From Odobenus rosmarus divergens (Eukaryota; Chordata; Mammalia; Carnivora; Odobenidae): DNA of 64,000 nucleotides. Positions 56,171 through 64,000 of this stretch are shown piece after piece. The notes beneath the pieces were generated by a model that worked only from the letters and a program-made list of their open reading frames with translations, searched no databases and was not told where the DNA came from. Numbering within the stretch: position 1 is the stretch's first letter; each line of letters opens with the position of its first letter. The DNA lies in contig NW_004450382.1 of assembly GCF_000321225.1 (NCBI RefSeq), forward strand, positions 3,219,046-3,283,045, read 5' to 3'. A program made the position numbers and the translations under genes.

Positions 56171-56439
56171 TAGATTCTCAACTCTGTCTCCTCCGCCCAG
56201 GGAAACCACTAGCCTCCTCTGTGTCCTCACTTCCTGTGGCAACCTGGTCACTTTGTGAGCAGTAAGCTGGGACAACTACAGGGCTCAATTCATTGGTTTC
56301 TCATCTCTCACAAATCACTGTCTTTTGTTGCCTGACGTCCAATATCTTGGAAAACATTATTCCATGCAATTTGTCTAGGTTTTTAGTTATTACAGATGGG
56401 ACAATAATTCTGGTCTCTGTTACTTCATCCTGATTGGGA

Positions 56440-56700
56440 ACAAAAGTCTGAAACTGGTGTCTTTTTATTTTGTAACTCTAATTCAACCCGATAAATTTCT
56501 TGTGCCAGGAAATCAATACATTGTGGTGATACCCAATATGGCATCATTTGTAATAGAAAAAAATGGGATTAAAACTACACATCCAACAATAGGTGAACAA
56601 ACGCTTGACAATAATTCTTATAAAGAATATGTGAGTAGATGGTGACAAGGCTATCAAATAATATTAAGTGTTTTAAAAGGCAGGTACTTAATCCATTAAG
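56440..56700 (+). mobile_element. Old L1 ORF2 3'-end fragment
   Basis: ATACCCAATATGGCATCATTTG...CACATCCAACAATAGGTGAA is worn sense L1. Confidence 0.5.
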
Positions 56701-57685
56701 ATTTGCATACAAAACTCAGAAAACCCGGCGAACAGTGGTTTAGATATATAAGAATCAATTTTATTTTCTTCACCTAACAAGAAGTCTTGAGGTAGGGAGC
56801 TACTTGTATTTTGCAGCTGGATAATGTTAGTGAGAGAACCCCTGTGATTCTCTGAGCTTTTTCCTTATGGTCTCAAGATGACTTGCCCAACTGCAGACAT
56901 GACATTTGTATTCATGGGGTTTTGGGAGAAGGGGATGTATGACTGTCATTCTATCCCTTTTGTTAGGAAAAGAAATTTTCTCACAAACGCTCCTCAGCTG
57001 AGTTTCCCTGGGTCTCCCTGAACAGGACCAAATTTTGTGACTGCCCTCGCTGAAAAGGATTGTGGGAAAGGAAGAAATGGCACTATAATTTGGGCTTGGA
57101 CCATTCATGAGGTATTGACTGACTCAAACAAATGTTGTCAGCAAGAATATAGTTCTTTTAGCAAAGAAGGAGGAAATGGATAGTCAACCAAGTAGTATCT
57201 GTCACAATGAAATTGTATGTAAAGTGTGATTTGAGATGAGAGAGAAACATCTGGAAGCCATAAGTGAAATTTTCTCTGTAGTATGGAAGGAACTTTTTCT
57301 TCTCTCTTCTATTTTCTTCTTTCTACCTTTCTCTGTTTATGAATTTTCCCTGATGAACATGGGTTACTTTTGTAACTCAGAAAACAGGGATGATTCCATC
57401 AGGGATTGTCCTGGATATAAAGGAATCCACAGTGGAATGTCCTCTTGACTGAGAACAGGATTTTTTATTTCTCACTCAGCTTCTACCATCTTGTAGCTCA
57501 CGTGGAGACCTCAGAAACAACTTTGGACTGTGAGAAAGGCTGGGGTCCAAATTGGGGAATCAGAAAAGCTGAGGGCAGACCCCATCCCCAGACTAGAGAC
57601 TTGGCTGGTCCTGGCTTGTCATCCTCCCCCACCCCCAAGCAGAGTGTGCTAGAGGCACCTAAATTGGGATCTCAGCTGCCTCCAA
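56701..57685. other. Unclassified sequence
   Basis: No gene and no clear repeat. Confidence 0.3.
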
Positions 57686-57689
57686 CAGC

Positions 57690-57835
57690 TGCTTGACTTT
57701 GAATAAGTCATTTTGCCTCTCTGAACTTTAGTATCCTCATTGATAGAGTGGAAAGAACTTGCTTCTTGGAGGATTACATGAAATGATACCTGTGAAATGC
57801 TGGGCACATAAAAGGTACTCAATAAATGCTGGCCC
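57690..57835 (+). repeat. MIR, near-complete
   Basis: ATAAGTCATTTTGCCTCTCT, TTTAGTATCCTCATTGATAG, GGATTACATGAAATGATACC, GGGCACATAAAAGGTACTCA, ATAAATGCTGG. Confidence 0.88.
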
Positions 57836-58084
57836 CTTTCCCCTTTTCCTTCCCTATCCCCCTGGAGACTATGTATCTGGCAGAAGGCCCTGAAGAGCCT
57901 GCTATCCCCAAAAGTGCTGCTCTAGGGTCTAGAGTGCATTAACCAACCACCTTCCATTCCACATGTGACTCTGTCCTTCCCCCCACCCCAAGATGCCTCA
58001 TGGCTCCCTGCCTCTGGTCTGCCTCATGTCTGATCACGACAGTGGGTTCAGCATTGGTTAGGAGCACAGCCTGTGGTCAGACAA

Positions 58085-58250
58085 AACTACGTGCAGAATC
58101 CCAGCTCCACACAGGCTCCTGAATGCTCTTGAGTTTCCATTTCTATATTTCTAAAGTGGTGATAATAATGGGGCAAAGATATAAAGCGTCTGGCCCATAA
58201 TGACTACACACGTACATAAAAGCCCAAACAAAACGCAATAGCAAGTATTA
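58085..58250 (+). repeat. MIR fragment
   Basis: AGAATCCCAGCTCCACACAG, TTCCATTTCTATATTTCTAA, AGTGGTGATAATAATGGGGC, AAAGCGTCTGGCCCATAATG. Confidence 0.65.
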
Positions 58251-58251
58251 T

Positions 58252-58375
58252 TATGATCTAGGGAGAACAGCTGCATTTTACAGAGAGGAAGCTGAGGCTC
58301 TGGGAAGCTATGTGGCTTGGCTAGGTCACAGTGATGACATCTGTCTGATTACAAATCCCTAGGTCTTCACCAGTG
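58252..58375 (-). repeat. MIR fragment
   Basis: CTGCATTTTACAGAGAGGAAGC...TGAGGCTCTGGGAAGC...GCTAGGTCACAGTGATGAC: reverse MIR, back to back with the previous one. Confidence 0.65.
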
Positions 58376-60000
58376 CACCAGTTTCTTCCCCAGACGCTGT
58401 TCACTGGAGCCCTTAGGTGCTGAGCAGAAGGGCGGGGCGTTCCCTGTGCTGTCATTATGAAGGCTTTGCTGGGGGTGCTGCCTGGCATTAGAGATGCTGG
58501 GTAGGGCAGGGTTCCAGCTTGGGGAAAATGGGCTGCTCAGAGCATCAGGGCTTATCAAGAGCAAGGAAGGCAGCCCAGACAGCCCCACAGACCCTCATAA
58601 GTAAAGGTAGGGCAGGTAAAGGCTAATGCATTGTAATGCAGACTGGGGATTCTGGGGGGGGGGGTGTGGTAAGAAGCAGGAGGGTGGAGGGGCAAAGAGG
58701 TATTTTAGAGAACACAACCTTGATGTCAGAAGTACTTGCTTTTAGTTCAGTACAAGAAACGATTTTGTGAAGGACAGTCAAGGCTACCTAAGCTGCCTTG
58801 TGAGATAGTGAGCCTCCTGTCCTTGGGAGTATGTGAACAGGAGTTGGAGCATCCTTTGCCAGGGAGGCTGCAGAGAAAATGCATGTCCTGGCAGGGATTA
58901 GATCTCCAAGACTGCTTCCAGTCCCAGAGTTTGGTGAATCACCCACCACCTAAACACAGGATCTCAGCTGGACTGGGATTTCCCTCCTTGGCTCGGAGGG
59001 GAGGACCAGGGTTAGGAGTGCTATGGGCTCTTACTCTGAAGGCGGCATCTGCCTGCAGTGCTTGGGAAGGCTGTATGTTTCTGGTATCCATTCTCCGTGT
59101 GCTCTGGCAAGAGGGGGTGAATGAAGGTGGAAGCCTCCCCAGCACAGCTGCCAGGGCCCCCTGAGGCCAGGCTCAAGGTTCCTCTCTGACCTGCAGATTC
59201 TGTCTTCACTTTCCATCCCTTCCCTGTCTAGTCATACTCTTTCCTGTCTTCATGGTCCTCTGTCTCCTTGTCTGTCCATCTGTGTACACAGATCCTTCCT
59301 GGTCTGCTTCTGGGGCTCTGGTCTATGCTCTAGTCCATCTTTGCTGCCCTTAGATGGGGAGCAGACCCCTCCTTACACCTGCTCTGTCTTTGGTCTCCCA
59401 GCATTCTCTGGATCCCACCAGGCTCCTGTGGCTCATTCCACCAATCCCCTGGGGCAGTGGACCCCAGGCCCTCAGAGAACGCCCTGGTTACGCTTGTGCC
59501 CCACAAGCAATTCTCTCCTGGAGGCTTCCAGGGGTTGCTGGATGCAGCAGCAGGAGGATGTGTGGGGAAGGGCCAGCCAGCATTGCCTGCCTGGCCTCTG
59601 ACCTCCCATCAGGGTGCGCATTCCCCTCGTGCACCTTACTGGGAGGACAGAGACCATGGAGAGGACAACAGAGGGGACACATGGGCTCAGGCAGGTCCAC
59701 CGTATGTCTGTGTCACTGTGTGCAGAGCAGGCAGCAGCAGCCTTAGGAGCATGCCTGGCGTCGTTGCCTCCCTGCATCTGCTTGGCCTGGAGGGCTGCCT
59801 GCCCCAGCTTCACTCCCCCTGCTTTTTGGCCATGATTCCTGCTCTTCCTGTTCCCTTTCATTTCAGCTTCTACCCTGGAGGAGGCAGAAAACGAGAGAGC
59901 AAGTGAGAGAGCAGGTGATGGGGAGAGAACAGGAGGACCTGTTTCCAGGTAGATCAGTCCAACTCCATTCTTGTCTGAGATGCTCAGGGAGGCAGCATCA
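58376..60000. other. GC-rich unclassified sequence
   Basis: An 11-base G run lies at 58654-58664. Long overlapping frames at 59341-59906 (86-149 codons on both strands) lack motifs and fit chance in stop-poor DNA. Confidence 0.3.
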
Positions 60001-60004
60001 CCTG

Positions 60005-60120
60005 GTGGTTATGAGCCCAGGCTCTGGAGTCAGCTACAGCTGTGACCCTGGGCAAGTTGTGTCTCCGCTCTCCCCACCAGTAGCATGGGCACAGCAATAA
60101 CGCCCACTTGCAGGGTGGCT
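60005..60120 (+). repeat. MIR fragment
   Basis: GGTTATGAGCCCAGGCTCTG, GAGTCAGCTACAGCTGTGAC, CCTGGGCAAGTTGTGTCTCC. Confidence 0.7.
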
Positions 60121-60299
60121 ACGCGCAGGGCTCTTGCTCAGCTTGCGCACATTCTGGTACAGCTTTTCCTGTTACCTAAGGCAGGTATGTGTTCTGATCA
60201 GAGGGTGCCCATATGTATTATTAAATCCTTCAACTATCACCCCAATTACAATGCACATAAAGCATGTGTTACAGCATCTGGCCCATAGCGAATTGCTAA

Positions 60300-60415
60300 A
60301 ACAACAACAATAATATTTTAGTATATTAAATTATTAAATAGTAATAATTATTACTTTATTAAATTATTATAGTATTTAAAATAGTGGTTTTGTTTTATTA
60401 TTATTATTTATTGGC
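60300..60415 (+). repeat. (AAT)/(ATT)-rich low-complexity tract
   Basis: AACAACAATAATATTTTAG to TTTTATTATTATTATTTATT, almost only A and T. Confidence 0.8.
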
Positions 60416-60659
60416 TAGGACAGGAGTTGAGAGAAATGACAGAGATTTGTAACCCTTGGTGCCAGCTCTCTCAATTTTTTCCCTCAACCTACTAGTGCCC
60501 TGATTTTTCCCAAGGTACTCAGGATTTCCAGACACAGATACTTTTCTCCAGATCTCTGATAAACTGAAAAGGAAAGTGTAGGGACAGAGACAATGTCTGT
60601 AATCTCTTCTTTCTCTCTTTTTTTTTTTTTCTGGTTCCCAGGGTCTTTCAGTCTGTAGA

Positions 60660-60750
60660 TCATTCAGCAAGCAGTTACTGAGGCTCATTATGTGCCAGGC
60701 TCAGTATTAAGTAATGAGGGTACAGTGGGAAACCATAACATTGTGCACGG
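60660..60750 (-). repeat. L2 fragment
   Basis: GCAGTTACTGAGGCTCATTA, TGTGCCAGGCTCAGTATTAA and GAGGGTACAGTGGGAAACCA: reverse L2 end. Confidence 0.6.
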
Positions 60751-61440
60751 TGAAGCTGAGATGCTAGTAGGCTGTGTCTGACCTGCAGAATCCCAGTTTG
60801 GTTGGGCTCACCTTGAGCTAACACGGAGGCCAAGTTGCTGAGCAGCTGGTAGCCAGGAGTTCTGGGTCCTAGTCTGAACTCTGGGACAAGCTCCCACTGT
60901 GACCTGGGATCTGTCTCCTTCCTATGTCTCCTCTCTGCACATGGCGTATTGGGTCACTGGGATGCTTTCTGTTTCAGCCCTTGCAGTGGTCAAAGATCCC
61001 TCCAAAGTGTCAGCCCACCAACCTGCCTTGGAGCCTGGTGACCAAAACTGAGTCTGACTTTAAGGAGTGAAGCCAGGGTATTGGTCTAACTCTCTTAGAC
61101 TTTTTTCCTGTAGACAAGGGAGCTGCTGAAGGATGGAAAGAGTGGCCCAGTAGGAGTTTTGTTTTAGAAAGAGCACTCTGGAAGCTAGTGCAGAGACTGG
61201 ACTGGGTAAGGACCCAGCTGGAGGACGGAGATGAAACCAGGTGAGAGAGAGAAGCCAAGTGTCTGACCCAGACACTGGCAGTGAGATTAGAGAGGGACAG
61301 GTGGGTGTAAAAGGCATTTTGAAGGTGGCAGCAATAAAATTTGGAGTCAGATAGGATGTGGGGAGATGGGAAAGGAGCTGAGGAGATTTTCCCAAGTTTC
61401 TGATTGGTATGACTTTGTTCACCTTAGAGATACCATCAAT
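60751..61440. other. Unclassified sequence
   Basis: A 149-codon minus-strand frame (61060-61509) runs into the (GT)n tract and has no motif. No gene. Confidence 0.3.
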
Positions 61441-61445
61441 TAATC

Positions 61446-61485
61446 TGTGTGTGTGTGTGTGTGCGCGCGCACATGTGCACGCATG
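61446..61485 (+). repeat. 40-bp strictly alternating purine/pyrimidine tract, (TG)n(CG)n(CA)n
   Basis: (TG)8 passes into (CG)4, ACATGTGCAC and GCATG without a break in alternation, a classical Z-DNA-prone sequence. Confidence 0.9.
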
Positions 61486-61699
61486 GGCACATCTATACCC
61501 ATATATCATATAGTTAAATTAAGCTCAACACAAAATTCTTTGCCCTCATATTTGCCTTTTCCCCTAAGAATCAAAAACAGAAAACATTTCAGTAAATTGA
61601 GGACTCATATTAGTTGAGTTCTGGTTAGCTATGGTTTTGCTACACAGAGAAAACCTTATTGTTGCTACAAAACGAAAGATATTCTATTTCTCCTATATA

Positions 61700-61825
61700 C
61701 TCCATCTCTGAGCCTCAGTTTCTCATCTGTGAGGTGGGGACAATGATCCCTATCCTATACATCTCACAGAGTCATCATGAGGCTCAAAGAGAATGAATGT
61801 CAAGGTATATTGTAAGCTACATCTC
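61700..61825 (+). repeat. MIR fragment
   Basis: GAGCCTCAGTTTCTCATCTG, TGAGGTGGGGACAATGATCC, CACAGAGTCATCATGAGGCT. Confidence 0.8.
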
Positions 61826-62285
61826 AAAAGCCAAATTCTATATTTTTGGCCCAAATAGAGGCACAGAGGCCAAGCTCATCATAGTAGATAATAATGTCTC
61901 CCTTTGTTTTCCCTCACATGGCACTTCTGGTTATAATCCCTGAGAGTCAGGCAATTTTTTTCCCAGGAAAAAAAAATGCGTTACCCTCAAGAGAGTTAAG
62001 GGAAGGATGATGGGGAACCAGGGGTTCAGTGAGCCTGAATTTCTGACCCAAGATCCTGGTTATGGAACAGCAGCCTTGGGCACACTGTGCTGGTTTATAG
62101 ACCGCTTGTTCCAGTTGCCCTCAGCCTCCCTGAATGGATCAACCACGTTAAACACTCTTTAACATAAGACTATTCAAGAGTCAGTCCATCCATTGGCTGT
62201 GTGTGAAAAATTAAAAGTAGAAATGGCAGCACGTTTTCCCACTCTTGGAATATTCCCACTTTGGGTCCTTGGGAAAATTCCTCTC
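61826..62285. other. Unclassified sequence
   Basis: No gene or clear repeat. Confidence 0.35.
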
Positions 62286-62289
62286 AGGA

Positions 62290-62450
62290 AGAATGTGGCT
62301 TGCAAGGTAGATATTTTTATTCCTATCTTACAGGTGAGGAAACTGAGGCTTAGGAAGTAAGCTAGCAGCCCAAGGTCACATAGCAAGTAAAGCCAGAGTT
62401 AGGATTGAAGCAGAACACACTGTCTGTCTCTAAACCCCATGCTCTTCCCC
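62290..62450 (-). repeat. MIR
   Basis: TTATTCCTATCTTACAGGTG, AGGAAACTGAGGCTTAGGAA, CCCAAGGTCACATAGCAAGT, AAACCCCATGCTCTTCC. Confidence 0.88.
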
Positions 62451-63155
62451 CCACTGGGACTTAAAAAGACCCTTCAGTGAAAGGTAGGGATTTAATAAAA
62501 AAAATAGTTATTTTCCAGCTATCTGACTATTGGATAGCTATTGGATAATGTCTCTGAAGGTTCTGGAACAGTTCCTAGCATATGGGAGGTTCAGAGTGTA
62601 TGCAGTCCTTTGGCCAAAGTCAAGAAACCATCTGATGTGTTCAATGTAGACACGGGTTCTTGTGCAGATTCATTCATGATGCTCCAAAGGAGAACAAGCA
62701 GATTGGAGAACAAGTAGGTTGGGTCAGATAAATTGGTGCCAGGAGAATGAAAATACTGACAGCATCAAGATGGCTCCCATTCCCTAAATACCAATGATGC
62801 ACATGACATCTCTTCGGTGAAGCTGTCCTTTCCCTGTTCTCCATGAAGAAGCTGAGGTTCAGGGAGGTTAAGTTGAGAAAGAACTGAGAGTCAGTAAGAA
62901 GCTAAAAGAAAGAATGAAATACTGGCCATTATGGGGAGAAGCAACAGAGGGTGGGCATCTGGGAGAGTGAAAATTGATTACAGGTGGGGCACTTCTCAGG
63001 AAGTTTGCTTGCATAGCTCAGACCTGAATCTCAGTCCTCTGTGTGGAAAACCACCCAGAAATACAGTTAACATTCACTATGCACCTATCCCATGGTTGGC
63101 CTTCTGTGCGATGCTCTTCATGCCAAAACATCATTCCTTGATATCATATATCATA
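62451..63155. other. Unclassified sequence
   Basis: A short reverse-MIR core (GAAGAAGCTGAGGTTCAGGG) lies near 62845. Otherwise nothing is recognised. Confidence 0.35.
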
Positions 63156-63159
63156 GATA

Positions 63160-63330
63160 TAGTATTCTTACAGCAAACTTGTATCTAAAAGACAATTATT
63201 CTCATTTTGTACTCAAGGGAGTAGTCTCAAAGGGGTACATGGGTGGGGTAAAGGGCTTGCTCAAGGTCATTCACTCAGTAAATTATAGAGCCAGCACTTA
63301 GAACTCAGTGTTTCTTCTAACACACCATGG
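63160..63330 (-). repeat. MIR fragment
   Basis: TATTCTCATTTTGTACTCAAGG...GCTTGCTCAAGGTCATTCAC...TAGAGCCAGCACTTAGAACT: reverse MIR. Confidence 0.7.
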
Positions 63331-63514
63331 CCTGACAGGGGGCCCGCCGGTAGCAGAGAGATGGCCCGGCCTGAGTGGAAAATAAATTAAGGTCTTCAAA
63401 AGGACAAAGTAAGTTCTCTCACTGTAATTTGCCAAATTGCATAGAGGTTGTATGCCAATATTTATCTCTAAATGCCTGGCTGCCTTACTAAGGAGAAGAG
63501 GATGCTAAGGGGAA

Positions 63515-63620
63515 GTAAAGATCAGCTAGCCCAGTGCTTTCATTTTACACCTGAGGAATCTGAGGCTGAAATGGGTAGTTACCGGTGTGTCAGAGACAGA
63601 GCCTGGACCAGATGTGGAAG
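63515..63620 (-). repeat. MIR core fragment
   Basis: TTTTACACCTGAGGAATCTG, AGGCTGAAATGGG, then GTGTCAGAGACAGAGCC: reverse MIR about 200 bp upstream of OR-D. Confidence 0.6.
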
Positions 63621-63800
63621 CCCTTTCCTCTTCACAGATTTCTTGAGAGTAGTGGCAGTGGCCAAGAGCAGGTAAAATGGGCTGTCTTGTTGAGGGGGAT
63701 CATGGTGTCTCATCATAACTGGACAATGACACTGCTACTCCAACCCCATCAGAAACCCTCACCCTGGTGCATAGCTTGGCTAGTCTTCTGACTGAATCGG

Positions 63801-63820
63801 TTCCTTTCTTTTTCATTTAG
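63801..63820 (+). promoter_or_regulatory. Probable splice acceptor upstream of OR-D
   Basis: A strong pyrimidine tract (TTCCTTTCTTTTTCATTTAG) ends in AG at 63819-63820, 12 bases before the ATG of OR-D. This is the best acceptor of the four OR genes by eye. Confidence 0.6.
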
Positions 63821-63832
63821 AAGTAGAACAGG

Positions 63833-64000
63833 ATGCAAGAGCCTAACCAGTCTTCTGTGACTGAATTCATCCTTCTGGGCTTTTCCTTCAACTCCAGAAC
63901 AACTCCTCTGCTCTTCTCAGCCTTCCTGATGACCTACCTGTTGATTATTCTGGGCAATGGCTTAATCACCATCCTTATCTGCCTGAACTCACACCTCCAC
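63833..64000 (+). CDS. Olfactory receptor OR-D, 5' part only (cut by window edge)
   Basis: The first 56 codons of an olfactory receptor run from the ATG at 63833 to the last base of the window with no stop. The residues show the glycosylation site N5-Q-S, EFILLGFS at 11-18, helix 1 with GN at 41-42, and LNSHLH at the start of intracellular loop 1. The N terminus (MQEPNQSSVTEF) is nearly that of OR-B, and RTxPLLF at 22-28 is shared with OR-B, so the two are probably close paralogues in opposite orientation. Whether the rest is intact cannot be seen here. Confidence 0.93.
   Translation, partial: MQEPNQSSVTEFILLGFSFNSRTTPLLFSAFLMTYLLIILGNGLITILICLNSHLH

Noticed and set aside
59341..59906. Overlapping 86-149 codon frames as a gene
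   Set aside because: Three overlapping frames on plus and two on minus, no recognised domain, moderately GC-rich DNA with few stops.

Overview
The window is nuclear DNA of a caniform carnivore (dog, bear, mustelid or seal side of Carnivora). The evidence is more than ten tRNA-derived Can-SINE (SINEC) copies of the canoid type, with a CT-rich stretch and an AAATAAATAAATAAAATCTT-like tail, together with L1 copies whose 3' UTR is of carnivore type. I cannot name the species. The host genes recognised are olfactory receptor (OR) genes: single-exon, class II (tetrapod-type), seven-helix receptors resembling family 2 and its relatives.

Layout. Four ORs are spaced 10 to 20 kb apart in a repeat-rich background. 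OR-A (about 18.95-19.90 kb, +) has an intact frame but its start codon has become AGG. OR-B (28.81-29.76 kb, -) is intact. OR-C (44.83-45.77 kb, -) is intact. OR-D (63.83 kb to the window edge, +) is cut off after 56 codons. By eye OR-A and OR-C form one subfamily and OR-B and OR-D another, as expected of a locally duplicated OR cluster. These genes are expected to signal in olfactory neuron cilia. They do not form an operon or a pathway with each other.

Between the ORs lie ancient and younger L1 fragments (0-11 kb, 14.9-15.3 kb, 22.8-24.6 kb, 26.3-27.2 kb, 32-33.7 kb, 41.8-44 kb, 51.5-55.5 kb), MaLR LTRs (20.7, 40.0 and 55.8 kb), an ERVL pol remnant (21.3-22.6 kb), another probable LTR (39.2 kb), many MIR/L2 fragments, a MER20 copy and simple repeats. 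At 37-38 kb a GC-rich, CpG-containing, strongly purine-biased block has a G-quadruplex motif and a good splice donor, and is the best candidate for a non-OR promoter or first exon.

The most unusual points are: (1) the start-codon loss in OR-A; (2) a 50-N gap at 27.8 kb whose two flanks are exactly the beginning and the end of a 1,997-bp unit lying just upstream, so the gap probably hides a tandem duplication or an assembly artefact; (3) two local inverted copies (98 bp with 3 mismatches near 54 kb; 56 bp with 2 mismatches near 8.3/9.5 kb) that look like templated insertions; (4) two 5'-inverted (twin-primed) L1 insertions. I found no CRISPR array, operon or other prokaryote-type system, and no evidence of a new defence or metabolic system.
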